Notes: generated by a model not told the origin, from the letters alone. A stretch of 64,000 nucleotides of DNA from Spinacia oleracea (GCF_020520425.1 NC_079487.1:127308385-127372384), one strand, 5' to 3'. Shown: positions 9,415 through 23,398, numbered from the stretch's first letter. Numbers and translations are program-made.

Positions 9415-10172
9415 AATAAAATGGTAGCCACTATAATCTTACTGAATCTCAACCGTTCGATTTTAAAGACTAAATCTTATCCGTTTATTTGTTTAATCAC
9501 AATCTTTCAAGAAAAAAAAGTAAAGAAAAATAAAAATAAATAAAAAATTTAAACAAAAAAATCAGTTTGCATCACGAGGAAATAAAACTGCTTCAAAAAA
9601 TTCATTTACATACTCTGTAAAAACAAAGCGCATTTATGTTATCTGGATTTTTAACCATCCAAACCCACAAAATAATAATCAAATACATTAGTTTTATGAT
9701 ATAAATTAAAACATACCCGGTTCTAATTAAAATTACTTTTCCTAACTAAATGTTGAAATTAATTTTGGTGATTTATATAGCTGTGGTTGTTTTAGTTCTA
9801 ATGGTGTTTTTTTTTAAGCAAACTCAGTTTCAGTAGAGTAAGATTTTGTTAAACAATACCTGGTATACATCATTCAGAAAAATGCCCACGCATAGGTTAA
9901 TACTTGTAAAATAAAAAATGCATAGGTTGAAGATAAGTTGATAACCATGGAGTTTTAGAGAAGAGGAGAAAACGAAAGAATATATTTTTTTATAATCAAT
10001 TTTTTTTTATCACTTTCTTCACTTTTTTCTTAAAACGCATTTTAAAAAATAAATAAATTAAAAGTCAAGTCAATAAAAAATAAGCGGTATAGATTTAATA
10101 CATCTAAATATAAGGTCGAGATTAAAAGTTTATATTGGCTACCAAATTAATGTAGCCATTGTAAAATCATCC
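9415..10172. mobile_element. Second member of the GGCTAC inverted-repeat family
   Basis: The left part (TGGTAGCCACTATAATC, then a segment ending CTAAATCTTATCCGTT) parallels 3650-3720 of the preceding element. The right end (about 10130-10172, TGTAGCCATTGTAAAATCAT) matches 9297-9316 closely. So two related non-coding elements stand in tandem. The interior is AT-rich with poly-A and poly-T runs and no reading frame of note. Confidence 0.4.
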
Positions 10173-10238
10173 TCTCATTAGACTATAACAAGGTCTTATC
10201 AGCCTCCAAAGACTGGCAGTTGGACTTAGAAACCATAA

Positions 10239-10527
10239 GAGCAACTCCAATGGTGGGCTACAAGGTGATGTAGCTAAATTAGCCACATCATATTTCTAGC
10301 TGCAATTAATTTAAGCTATAAACTTTCACATTGGTGGGCTACAATCTCTTGTAGCTCCTATAATATTTAATTCATATATTTCCCCTTTTATTTTTTGAGC
10401 TACCTGCCCAAAATAGCTACAATGTTTTAATAGCTGCTGATGTCATTATTGCAACAACGGTGGGCTACCTGCTCATATATTCTTTTTATTCGTGAGCAGG
10501 TCTATTTTCCAACCATTGGAGTTGCTC
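10239..10527. mobile_element. Tourist-like (PIF/Harbinger) MITE
   Basis: A 289-bp element with inverted ends GAGCAACTCCAATGGT and ACCATTGGAGTTGCTC, flanked on both sides by the 3-bp duplication TAA (10236-10238 and 10528-10530). TAA duplications and this terminal sequence are typical of plant Tourist MITEs. The interior repeats GTGGGCTAC and has no coding capacity. Confidence 0.85.
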
Positions 10528-10550
10528 TAAATTTGTACGGGATACTCCCT

Positions 10551-10890
10551 GGCCCTACTTAATTCTATAAACATATTCTTAAAGAGATGAGCTCAACCTA
10601 CAAAAGGCCCAAGGCCAAATCCATGAGATCCATTCATGGACCCATGATCTAATATTCTACATACCCCTTTAAGGGTTAAGGTAAAGCGGTCAATCGGTCA
10701 GGGATATTCCTCCACTCTCACACTTTACTCTCTACTTTCTCTCTATATTATATCAGGCACTAATATTGGGCGTTTGACGCTCCGATTCGGAGAACCTCAC
10801 GCGTTTCGGGGTTCACTTTACAGGAACTCACCTTCGCTTTCAAGATTTGATCGAAGATCCGACCACATCACAAGATTCTGATACCGAAAC
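10551..10890. mobile_element. Possible LTR fragment
   Basis: The segment around 10690-10830 reads like the 3' part of a plant Ty3-type LTR: a pyrimidine-rich CTCACACTTTACTCTCTAC stretch, TATCAGGCACTAATATT, then GGAGAACCTCACGCGTTTC and a CACTTTACAGG-like block. I find no second LTR, no internal region and no clear ends, so this is tentative. Confidence 0.3.
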
Positions 10891-12820
10891 AAAATTTGTG
10901 TTATATTTATATACTTTTGTTTCCTCCTTGACTCCCCCATCCACAAACCTAATTAAGTAACACAAACGGTATGAACAAAATATATAAAACAAAAGTAGAA
11001 TCCGAAATACTATGTATCAATGAAGGAATTATCAACTTCATCATTAATATTTACATTCAGATAGGGTCAACAGCTCCCTATGACACAAAACACACTTGTG
11101 TTTTCTTCTTTATGAGATCAAACACACTTGTATCAAGAAGGGACACTCGTCTGAACCCCAATATAAAATAAATGAAAAATATTACCAATTTTTTGTCGAT
11201 AAGACATCGTGATTATTGCCCTATACATTCAAATAAACGCATATTAATAGTTCTTTCGCTTCACAATATTCTAGTCACTTTTATTTTTAGACTATAACAT
11301 ATACAACGTATTTTGTACTATTAATATATCAAATTATATAACGGTGAAAATTATAAAACAAATTGATATTTTAAAAATACACATTAGGGCCAAAATTATG
11401 TAACGCTAGTGTCACTGCTAGCTAAAAAGAATCTTTTTTCCTAAACCTCGTTTAATTACTCGTATATCGTTCACACATCTCGTGATAATATGTATGAACA
11501 ACTCAACCCCAAATATTTGTTGAATAAAGTGAAGTTAGACCATTAGTAATTATAAACGCTAAGCACAACCGAAGCTTGATCAAGAGAGTTCGAACCTTTG
11601 GACCTTTGGTTACTCTAAACTACATCATACGGGGTATTAGTTTATTAGTATTTATTGAGCGTATAAATAATCCAAAATGTGGTTTATGCAGCCGGGTATT
11701 ACCATGTTTTTAAATGAACATCTACGGAGTAGTTCAAATATAAAAAAAACATATTATTCATACCAAAAAAACATATTGTAAATGAACATATAGCTCAATT
11801 TCAAATAACATATAATTCAAATATCCACTTACATGTTCATTAATTGTTCAATAATTATTTATCGATTAGGGTGTACAACGAGCACTATACACCCAGGTGT
11901 ATAATCCAAATTATGATACCGGGAAAAACATTGTTAAAGAATTCAGCATTAACTGTTCTAGGATAAGATCTTTACGGCCACGTAGCAAACGTCCCACGAT
12001 TTGTACGTTCTTAATAATCACTAATTAATCATATCAAGACGGATCAATGGCTTAGGGAAGAGGAACGCACATGTATTCCTTCTTACGAGTAGCATATTCA
12101 ATTCCTTTGAATGATCTATGTCATTGACGATGTATTCACGTTCAGTGTTGTAAGTAAGATCAATCAAAAATGTTTGAAGGCAAACATAGACTTTTGCCAT
12201 TTTCATTTCATTGGAATTAATCTACATCGACAAATAATGTAAAATAGACATTGATAAATGTAAAAATTAGAAACTAAATTATAATTTATTTTTATCTTTT
12301 TTTTATAAGAAAAAACCAAGTTACAATTATGGAATGAATGACTCTATCAGTATTTATTGGTGTGAATGATCTATAGGTCTAATATAAATTACAAACAGAT
12401 CGAGAAGAATGGAGATCGAACGTGATATTTAACATGTCGGTGGTATTTTCAATTCTTGTAGTGATTAATACTCCGTACTATGTATATTGTAATTGATTTA
12501 AATTATCTCGTGTTTCTTGCATACTGTGAACAAGTTTAATTTATTAAAAGCCAATTTGCAATAAAATACTTGATATGTTGAGATCTTGACTGATATGGAG
12601 TACAAGCAAAGGCCACGTCTCAACGACCATGTTCTTATCTAATACATGTGCTGGACTCAGATCAAATTAGCCATCGCTAGTAATTCAAATTTTCCTTTCA
12701 AAATGATCAATTTTAACATGATCCTTGCTCTAATGAGACGGAGGAGTGGGAGAATCAAGTTTACTAAATAATAAAAACTAAGTACGCAATCGGTTACCTA
12801 AAAAAAAGTTGTTAAAAATA
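10891..12820. other. Gene-free AT-rich spacer
   Basis: Only short chance frames occur here. I see scattered ACGGAGTA-type MITE scraps (for example near 11727, 12475 and 12598) and an imperfect GTGTACAACGAGCACTATACAC palindrome at about 11872-11893, but no gene, RNA or complete element. Confidence 0.6.
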
Positions 12821-13097
12821 TTACCTCTATTACATAATGTTCTTTACATTTAATATTAATTTGTATAAACATTAACACACAAAAAAGTGAGTAAATATAT
12901 TTCCGAAGTGTAGAAAGGTTGATATGAAAAAATAAGAATAAATAAGAGAAAATGAGTAGAAAGTGATAGATATGGAGAACTGTGGATAATAAGAGTAATA
13001 TAACAAATTTCAATTTGAAATATAGATTAAAATACAAGAACAATATGAAATGGACTAAAATGGAAAGTATAAATATTATTTTGAAACGGAGATAGTG
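12821..13097. mobile_element. Degenerate Stowaway-like MITE
   Basis: The left end TACCTCTATTACATAATG and the right end, read inversely, TATCTCCGTTTCAAAATA are diverged forms of the Stowaway terminus (TACTCCCTCCGTTCC). The inside is AT-rich and non-coding. Confidence 0.4.
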
Positions 13098-13106
13098 CTT
13101 TACGCT

Positions 13107-13352
13107 TTTCGTTTTAGTCCGTTTCATAATTTTCTTCTTATTTTATTTTTGGACATAAACCTTTATTATCTTACTCCTCTTACCCCATAACACTTATCAT
13201 TTTTAACTCACTTTCTCTTATTTAATTTTCATTTTTTCTTACATTCACACTCCCTCACTTACCTTATCCATATTTAATTACATTCACCGAATAATTTACC
13301 ATTTTTCCATTTTTATATTAATAACCTTCATTATAAAACGAAATCAGTAGTA
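13107..13352. mobile_element. Degenerate Stowaway-like MITE at the Kunitz promoter
   Basis: TTAGTCCGTTTCATAATTTT on the left faces TTATAAAACGAAATCAGTA on the right, again worn inverted Stowaway-type ends. It lies directly upstream of the TATA box of the Kunitz gene, so it may contribute promoter sequence. It is too diverged to be certain. Confidence 0.35.
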
Positions 13353-13375
13353 GTTTTGACAAATTATAAAGTTTC

Positions 13376-13382
13376 TATAAAA
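13376..13382 (+). promoter_or_regulatory. Likely TATA box of the first Kunitz gene
   Basis: TATAAAA lies 61 bp before the ATG at 13437, leaving a leader of about 30 bases, normal for a short plant 5' UTR. A second TATAAA-like site (ATTATAAAG, about 13363) is an alternative. Confidence 0.45.
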
Positions 13383-13436
13383 CCATCTCTCCTCTCTCAA
13401 CTCTTTCACCAATCTCCAAGTCAAACAACACCAAAA

Positions 13437-14042
13437 ATGAATCCCATCTTCCCCATAGCAATCACTTTCCTTGTGTTTCTTTCTGCTCTTCCTTCACTCA
13501 ACGCCGCTGTTCTCGACAGCGACGGTGAGATAGTACGCAACAGCGGTGGATCATATTACATAATCCCAAAAGGAAGTAGTAATGGCCTCAGTCTTAAACA
13601 AAGATCCGGGAGCCCATCATGCCCACTCTATATAACCCGGAAATCCAACTCTCCAGGTACACCTGTAACCATCTTTTCCCCTTTTAGATCACTTTTTATT
13701 CCAGTTTCTGCCAAGGTTAAAATCATATTCCAAGCTAATGTTACGAGCTGCACGGACTCGCTTGAGTGGCGCGTGACCTCTGACTTGTCTACCGGGAAGC
13801 CGTATGTGGTTGCCGGTGGTGGTGGTCCGTCGGTTTTCAGTTATTTCTTCAGCATTGAGCAGGCTGGCAATGGTGAAATGGACAATGTTTATAAGATAAA
13901 CTATTGTCCACTAAACGGGGAAGATGATAAAAACTGTGGTGATGTAGGTTTTCTTCGGAGGAGTGGATTATTGGGTATTAATAATGAGAAGCCACTTTTG
14001 CTCCAGTTTAAGAACGCTAATACTGGAATGTCTGAGATGTAA
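13437..14042 (+). CDS. Kunitz-type (STI family) proteinase inhibitor
   Basis: An intronless gene for 201 residues. The open frame reaches back to a TTG at 13356, but the first ATG (13437) begins a proper signal peptide (MNPIFPIAITFLVFLSALPS, cleavage probably after NAA), so I take that start. The mature protein opens with AVLDSDGEIVRNSGGSYYII, the STI family signature. Four Cys (in SPSCPLYI, TSCTD, NYCPL and KNCGDVG) can form the two standard disulfides. The reactive loop aligns as SPFRSLF, placing Arg at P1, as in trypsin-inhibiting members. Length fits the family. Expected role: secreted or vacuolar inhibitor of serine proteases, in storage or insect defence. It converges with a second family member 1.1 kb downstream. 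The exact target protease cannot be read from the sequence. Confidence 0.93.
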   Translation: MNPIFPIAITFLVFLSALPSLNAAVLDSDGEIVRNSGGSYYIIPKGSSNGLSLKQRSGSPSCPLYITRKSNSPGTPVTIFSPFRSLFIPVSAKVKIIFQANVTSCTDSLEWRVTSDLSTGKPYVVAGGGGPSVFSYFFSIEQAGNGEMDNVYKINYCPLNGEDDKNCGDVGFLRRSGLLGINNEKPLLLQFKNANTGMSEM

Positions 14043-15163
14043 TTCTTGTTAACTTCCACTGCTAGTTTTCTGAAATTATGTCGGTAAATCGGTAATAATG
14101 GGTATGAACAATGAATGTATGATGGCTGTAATTTCAATAGTTTATTTCAATAAGGAAAACTATTATTATGTCATCTGTCTCATATTAAATGTAACATTAT
14201 CTCATTTTCTTTACAAAATGAACTTAGACATTAATGATCCGATAGACTTGTCTACGTGACGAAAACAAACAATTAAGTAATAATATTTTTTTTGTCATAT
14301 TGTTTTGCCTCATACAGTCATACGAGTAATAAAGAAACAATTAAAGAGGAGAAAACGTGGAAGCCACGATGAGGGCTTTTGTGGGTTTCAATTGCAAAAA
14401 AATCATTATGTAAGGCGGAGATGAGATAATTGACCATATATGTGAGGCAACTAATAATGCAGGTAATACATTATGATTTATGAGCAGAGTTCGTAAACTC
14501 AATCTAAACGAAAGATAGTGGATGTCAATTAGCCAGCTCGGTTAATTTTTTAGATAGTGGATGTCAATTAGCCAGCCCGGTTAACTAAAAATTATAGAGG
14601 ATCGGATCGGATCGGATCGAATTTCACCTTCATCATTTATACTTTCCCGATAACTCAATGACCTTTACAATATTTAAACATGTGACAGTATGAATAGGGA
14701 AATCGATGATGATTTTTTCTTACCTACGGAGTAATTGTATTGTTTAAGTTACAAATTTACATGCTCGTAATACAAAATCTTCAGACCACTAAGCAAAAAT
14801 ATTAAATTAAGAAGTAAATTTTGATGTTTTTCCTGAATGTCCAGTAAACAAAATTATTAAGATATGGCAATATATCAAAGAAAATATGTTCAAGACATTA
14901 TAAAATATGTTTAAATCAAATATTTTGATGTCTAAAGATACCTTATAATATCTCAAACATATATTTTGATATACGGACGTATCGTAGCTATATTCAGGGT
15001 AGTTTCCTAGCGACATTCGGAGTAGTTGCCATTAGCGAAGCCACTTAATTTCATCCTATTCCGCTTTAGCTAAAGGATCTACGGAGTATGACGAATCCGC
15101 CAGGACGAACCAACAATCTTGCTTTTATTTTTCTAAAAAAACTGAAAACAAAAAAGAATCAAC
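14043..15163. other. Spacer between convergent Kunitz genes
   Basis: It holds AATAAG about 110 bp after the stop (a possible poly-A signal), a direct repeat of GATAGTGGATGTCAATTAGC (about 14513 and 14554), and a short GGATC run (14599-14617). I see no coding signal. Confidence 0.6.
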
Positions 15164-15826
15164 TCACGACGATAATGAACGACCCTTTGCTTTCTTGAAC
15201 ATGACATGAAGAGGACGATCAGTAAGAGCCAGCAACCTAGTTCCATCTTCTTGAACAAAAACACCCACATCTCCACACATCACCATACAAAACTCACAAA
15301 CATTTGGACAAAACACGATCTTATAATGATTACCAGATTCATTACCCCTTCTCCCAATAGTCCTAACCTTCTCTATGTTAAACCAACTACTCACTGTTTC
15401 TTCCCCAGGATTTCCAATGGCTCCCCCAGTTGCAACGTACTTCCTCCCTGTGGTGTGATCAACGGTTAACTGCCACCCGACGGATTGCAAGCAGTTGCTG
15501 ATGGCATTGAAGAGGATGTTGAGGTCAGAGGAGAGAGTAACCAGGCGTTGTCTGGGGTTGTTGGGAAGAAACCATACAGGAAGGCCAGGGTACATTTCCT
15601 GGACAACATACAGAGGACAAAACGAGGTTGTGTTTTTGGATAACATTGTTAGACCACCACCTTGGCCGTGAGCCACTGGAACGATATAATACCTTGATCT
15701 GGCTCGGAGTGGGCGGCCATTGGTGTCAAGGACAGCATTGCCTGCAGCACCAGCATTGCCACAGGGAAGTAGAAAAAAGAGAAGAAAGAAGGTGGTTGCT
15801 GAGATGATTGAAAAACCAGATATCAT
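15164..15826 (-). CDS. Kunitz-type (STI family) proteinase inhibitor, divergent paralogue
   Basis: An intronless frame of 220 residues on the minus strand. It begins with a signal peptide (MISGFSIISATTFFLLFFLL) and then NAVLDTNGRPLRARSRYYIV, the STI signature. The family Cys are present in SFCPLYV, NCLQS, VFCPNV and MCGDVG. The loop between the last pair holds two extra Cys (VCEFCMVMC), so disulfide pairing there may differ from the standard. The reactive loop aligns as NNPRQRL, keeping Arg at or near P1. It shares only the family framework with the convergent gene at 13437, so the pair is probably an old tandem duplication with later divergence or inversion. Likely secreted or vacuolar and defensive. 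I found no firm TATA box for it. Confidence 0.92.
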   Translation of the reverse strand: MISGFSIISATTFFLLFFLLPCGNAGAAGNAVLDTNGRPLRARSRYYIVPVAHGQGGGLTMLSKNTTSFCPLYVVQEMYPGLPVWFLPNNPRQRLVTLSSDLNILFNAISNCLQSVGWQLTVDHTTGRKYVATGGAIGNPGEETVSSWFNIEKVRTIGRRGNESGNHYKIVFCPNVCEFCMVMCGDVGVFVQEDGTRLLALTDRPLHVMFKKAKGRSLSS

Positions 15827-16421
15827 ATTTGTTAGTTTTATGAAAAAGTCGACTAATCAAGGGAGGTGGTGGAAGATAAGATAAGTTGCATTTAATCAAG
15901 ATTGGACAGCTAATAGTTGAAGCATTAAAGATATGAAAAGTAGTGTATGAGTTGTACAGAAAGACATTAACAAATCCAGAGAGTAATACGGCACTATCCA
16001 GGACAATGGTCTTGGTACTCTATATAAACTGCGAATTATAAAGGTTTTGCCAATAGTCACTTTTTCCATTTTCACTCGTAGCAGATTAGCACTCAGCTGG
16101 AAGCATAGCACCGCTGTATAAGTCAACAGTCTGTAATGGAACCAAAATATATCACCATGAAAACATCTTGCCTGCTTAAAGAAGATGAATAAAAGGGAAA
16201 CAATAATCTAATATTGCACAAACCATTCATCTTAGATGTATTTGACATAAAATCAAGAGAACAAACATAGAAAACTAGAGTTGTCGACAAAGTTCTATTA
16301 GAAACTACGCTCAAATTATCCAACTGTAAGATACAAATCCAATTCTCAAGACACCTCACATTCCCAAGATTTGCTTCACTGAAGCACCAAAATTTACCAT
16401 TCAAATAAATGGCGTCTATTT
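15827..16421. other. Spacer, Kunitz promoter side and RPL34 3' side
   Basis: Contains the upstream region of the minus-strand Kunitz gene and the 3' UTR and terminator region of RPL34. No gene seen. Confidence 0.6.
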
Positions 16422-18674
<2,253 letters not shown>

Positions 18675-18946
18675 CTAGTTTTGGGGGTGAAGCGAAAGAA
18701 GGGGTTTGTGAAGGTTTGGAGGTCGTGATATAAAGGATTGGGGGAAGTGTTCTTATTTTACCCTAGATCTGACGGCTGTTATGTCTCTACCCGGCCCGAT
18801 CTTGTGATTTTGGGTTTTGTTGCTGGGTTTGGTTTGGTACCACATACAGTAGTCTTTGAAGTCATGGGCTGCTTGGATTGTGGATTGTGGATTGCGGTTT
18901 ATGGCTTTTGCATTTCTTTTTCTCAAGGATAAGTGAGAAAAAAAAT

Positions 18947-20263
18947 CGGATTTTTCATGAAATGCCCCTGAGATTTGCCTTAATGCACCAAATACCCTTA
19001 AACTTTCCAGAATGCATCAAATACCCTTGAGGTTTTAAAAAATAACACAAAATGCCCTTAATGAGCATTTTCCGTCAATTCCGTTAAGTCCCCGTTAGTA
19101 TGAATTTACTTGTTTGCCCTTACTCACCATTTTCTCTACTAATCCTAATATTAATACTTAATTAAAATAATTAAACCCCTAAAAAACTAATTAACTATTA
19201 TCTAAAAAAATTAAGCCCCTAAAATAATCTAATTAGCTATTAAAAAAACAAAAAAAATTGACCCCAAAATGTGAATCTGCTATTCTGCTTGCTTGCTTCT
19301 TCATTTGTCTTCATCTTCACCTTTGTAATTTTGATACAACATCTTCATCATCATCATCTTCTTTCTCATCTCAAACCACCATGGAAGCAATGACCATCAC
19401 CATCCTATCCCTAATTAACCGTCTCTCCTCCAATTCGCAAAACCCGCCCCTTTTTCTTTCTCACTCTCGCCCAATTTCTCTCTCATGTTCTTCACCATCG
19501 CCATCATCATCACAAAACCCAACCATCAAAACCAAACAAAATCAGCCATTATATATAAGCACCCGGAAAAATTATTCACGAAATCTTCAACAAAACATAC
19601 CCCATCTCCAACCTACACGGGCGACGACGGTGGTGGAGCCTGCAATGTGATTGGGGGAGACTACCATGGCTGCTCACAATGAACTCTTCCTCTTATTTTC
19701 TTCCAAACCCAAAAAATCAACCCAAAATATCGACCCAAAAAATCACCCAAAATTGAGAAATATTATCTACAAAAATCGAAGAGAAACACCCCTTAATTTG
19801 CAGATGATTCACAACAAAAAAAACACTCATAATTAGCAGAAAATTCGCAACCAAAAAACCCTTAATTCGCAACCATGGAGGAGGAGAGAGAAAACCCATT
19901 TTTTTTTAATTTTTTGTTCGAATTTAAGGATCCATGGAAAGAAGGGGAAGGAAGCAGAATAAAGGAAAAGAAAAAAAAAAAAGAAAAAAAAAATAAGGAA
20001 AAAAAATTTGATTTGCAGACTCCCTGAGATTTTGGGAAAGAGAAGGAGAAAGAACAAAGGAACATGAAAGAGAAAAGAGAAAGAAAAACAGAAAAATTTT
20101 AAAAATTAATGTTAACGGAGACTTAAATGAATTGACGGAAAATGCTCATTAAGGGTACTTTGTGTTATTTTTTAAAACCTCAAGGGTATTTGGTGCATTC
20201 TGGAAAGTTTAGGGGTATTTGGTGCATTAACGCAAACCTCAGGGGCATTTCATGAAAAATCCG
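18947..20263. mobile_element. Second Mutator-like element, 1.3 kb
   Basis: The element starts CGGATTTTTCATGAAATG and ends with the reverse complement. The inverted repeats are about 155 bp and clearly alignable despite several mismatches. The 9-bp sequence A8T flanks both ends (18938-18946 and 20264-20272). It shares its outermost 16 bp and the recurring CACCAAATACCC motif with the element at 1470-3397 but differs further in. The interior contains a C-rich, Ser-biased open stretch (19291-19650) followed by A-rich sequence; I recognise no protein. It may carry a captured host fragment. Because it sits 300 bp upstream of RPL34, it may lie in that gene's promoter. Confidence 0.85.
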
Positions 20264-21605
20264 AAAAAAAATGGCACTGGGTTACGCAGTTTTTCCATCG
20301 ATCATTAGAACATATTTTTTTTTTCTTACATATATACATATATATGTGATGAGAAAATATGAGAGGGATCACCCATAGGTATAAAAATATTTTTGGGTGC
20401 ACCTAATAATTTTCAATCGATTCATGCGTATAACTGTATTACGGTACTAATTTTATACATGGTAAAACGCGAAAATAACCATTTAACCCTAACTGATTGA
20501 CCAAATTCATAATTTTGACCCGAAATTCAAAAATGATTAATGATCCTAACCGAAATAGAAAACTACAAGAAAGTGAGTTGATCCGGTATGATCCGATATA
20601 GAAATTGACTCGAACTTACATAAAAGAACTGGATTGACCTTAATTGTTCAGTCCCAAATACGAAGTATCAATCAATACCTAGTATTTAAAAAACATAACC
20701 ATCTTCATTTCAAGGACACCAAGCAACATCATTTTGAAGACATGTGGCGGGCACGTAAGCAACAACATTTTGAAGACACATGGCCTTCAATTCTCCCTTT
20801 CAGCTTCTATAACCTATGAATTTCATTCAATGAAGTAATGAATTGATTTCTTCAATTCCTAATCTTCTCCTCTTCTCCCTCCACCTCCCCCTTCCACTGT
20901 AACTGAATTGAGTTTGTCAATTAACTCATAACATCCCTTACAAATTCAACATCCCTTATAAGTACCTCATTTGCAGATACTCACTTGGATTGCATTTCTC
21001 ATCTCAAACTATCAAGGCACAATTGAACGTTGTCGGCTGCCTCAAGATTTCTGGTGACTTTCTATCTCTTTCGCTCTATTTTAAGTTGAATTTCATTTAT
21101 ATGTATATATGAGCAGTTGATAGTTGATATTTTTACTGTTGGTTCATAATTATTATTGAAATCAATGTGCAGAATTCAGCAATAAGATATTCTATCAAAT
21201 GATTGAATTATAAGGTGAAAAGGGACCATGTTAAACAAGGGGGTGATGAGAGATTGTTTTAAATTTTTGGAAAATGGTTTCAGTTATGAGAGACTATTTT
21301 CTACAATTTTAGACAGCAAATTATTGATCCATCTTAGATGAAACCATTCTTTTGCTGGTTTAAATTGGCATTCTTTTTGTAAATATATGCATTCGTAGGT
21401 AGATTGCCGTTATTTTTTTTTTATTTTAAGCATTATAATAACAGCTTGTGCAATTGTGCTTCATGTAACTTATCATTTGTTTGAAAAATCGTAGTTTCTT
21501 CCTCAAAAAATAGTTTCAAGTTCCAAATGAGTAAAAACTCGTGCGAAGAACGGGCCTAAAAGCTAGTTTGTTATAATTACTCAGTACATCATAATAATTT
21601 AACCA
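20264..21605. other. Spacer with a Helitron-like 3' end
   Basis: No gene. A tandem pair of CAACATCATTTTGAAGACAT-type units lies at about 20725-20785. Near 21540-21566 the sequence CTCGTGCGAAGAACGGGCC followed by TAAAAGCTAG resembles a worn Helitron 3' end (short GC hairpin, then CTAG before T); its 5' end was not found. Confidence 0.4.
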
Positions 21606-21732
21606 TCTATAGTAATAATATAATATTTTGTCCGCCACTTGTCCTCTCCATGCTTTTCTATGTTTTTTTTATTTTTTTTATTTGAAGTTTTTTCCTGAAA
21701 ATACATACTTAGTAGCAATTGATTCTCTTACT

Positions 21733-23203
21733 ATCCATGCCAAATATTTGTAGCATAATACGTTTTTTGAATGTAAACCTCGGGCAAAGGACTCATGGAT
21801 ATGGAAAAAAAATCCTCCAAATTAGACCCCTTCTTCTCAAGGGTCTCAGATGGAAAATAGACTCGGGATCTAATGTCCTTTTCTGGCTCGATAATTGGTG
21901 TTTTTCTACCAATTAGTCACCATTTGAACTTAGATATTTCTGTAATCCAAAATCTAGATCTTACAGTTGATCATTTTATCACAAATGATCGAACTTGGGA
22001 TATTCCTGCACTCTCTTTGATTCTTCCACCTTCTGTTGTGCAAACTATCAAAGGAATTCCTATACCAGTAAGTGATTTACCAGATGAACTCTAGTAATGG
22101 TGCTTTTACAGTTAAATCTGCTACATGGCTAGCACATAATTTGCATTCCCCTACCAAGTGGGAATTTTCTTGGATATGGAAGCTAGATATTGCTCCAAAG
22201 TTAAAAATTTTTGTTTGGCAATTATTGCATAACGGCCTCCCTACCCGAGATAATTTATCATATCGACATATAAACATTGATAATAGTTGCCCTTTATGTG
22301 CTACTCAAAGAGAAACGCAAGACCATTTATTTTTTCATTGTCCGTTTGTTAGAGAATATTGGGATGCAAACGCCTCAATTCGATGGCTTGGCACTAATCT
22401 TCGATCTTCTTCTGTTCTTACTCTTTTCCGTGAACTCCGTAACAATGTTACCTTACCGGCTAAAAAGATCATAACTTCTATTTGGAGTATTTGGAAAACA
22501 CGTAATGCTCACATTTTCAGACAATCTCCTGTCTCATCAGTGCAAATATACAGTAGAGCTTTCAAGATGTTTACAGAATGGAATATGCGTACACATCTTG
22601 ATTCATTGGATGTTAACGTTAATAATAATGCTCTTTCAAAGTATCCACGTACCATGCAAGTTGCTTGGACACCTCCGACCCCTGGTATTGTGAAAATTAA
22701 CTTTGATGGGTCAGTTCGTAACAACTCTGGAACAACTGGTGTAGTAATCAGAGACCACCTAGGAGATAATATTGTTAGTCGAACCTACAATCTTGGAAAC
22801 TCCTCTCCACTTCTTGCTGAAGCAACAACTCTTCGTAATAGTCCTCTTTTAGCCATCGAAAAAAATATACATGTTTTCATTGAGGGTGATAATTTATTAA
22901 TCATAAACATTTTGCAGGGAAAAACTCAATGCCCGTGGAAGATACAGGTATTAATGAATGATATCAAGCACCTTCTGAATAATTTTGATAGTATTTCTTC
23001 TCGCCACATTTATAGGGAAGCCAATCGCGCAGCAGATTATGTTGCTGCTTTAGGTCATCGCATACAAACGCACCAAGAAATTGACCCATACATAGATAGT
23101 AAATTTTCTTGTTATATATCTTTAGATAAGTTAGGATATAGTTTTGAGAGATTACTATCCTAACTTTCGTTTATCTTTCCTTTAAAAAAAATAAAATAAA
23201 AAA
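21733..23203 (+). mobile_element. 5'-truncated LINE with target duplication
   Basis: The 15-bp sequence ATTGATTCTCTTACT flanks it on both sides (21718-21732 and 23204-23218). The 3' end is an A-rich tail (TTTAAAAAAAATAAAATAAA). The body contains only the end of ORF2, so this is a typical incomplete reverse-transcription product. The LINE fragment at 167-875 belongs to the same broad class. Confidence 0.88.
21750..23163 (+). pseudogene. LINE ORF2 C-terminus (zinc-binding and RNase H domains)
   Basis: The coding trace starts in one frame with KGLRWKIDSGSNVLFWLDNW (to 21916), a block typical just after the reverse transcriptase of plant LINEs. It shifts frame near 21890 and again near 22090, then stays open from about 22072 to the TAA at 23161. 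The last part (about 360 residues) contains the zf-RVT region, with KWEFSWIWKLDIAPKLKIFV and CPLCATQRETQDHLFFHCPF, then an RVT_3 RNase H with VKINFDGSVRNNSGTTGVVI, IEGDNLLIIN and HIYREANRAADYVAALGH. The upstream endonuclease and polymerase are missing. Two frameshifts and truncation make it a dead copy, though the RNase H part is well preserved. Confidence 0.88.
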
Positions 23204-23398
23204 ATTGATTCTCTTACTTCCATCAAAGTCTACGTCTTTCTCTCCTAATCAACTCCAATTTTATTTTATTTTACTTTTTTGATAATCAAGTCTTTTGGAG
23301 CGGGTTAATTTTTAATTATTTCGGGGCCTCCTATGGTGAGTTGTTGTTCAGGATTATATCTAGATAGAGTTCTTTTGCAAAAGATCTTGCGCGCACAA

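Noticed and set aside
13356-13436. Upstream extension of the Kunitz frame
   Set aside because: It starts with TTG, overlaps the TATA box, and would bury the signal peptide; the ATG at 13437 is the natural start.
19258-19650. 130-residue open frame inside the second MULE
   Set aside because: It begins with TTG, is dominated by Ser/Pro low-complexity, and matches no family I know. I mention it only as possible captured sequence.
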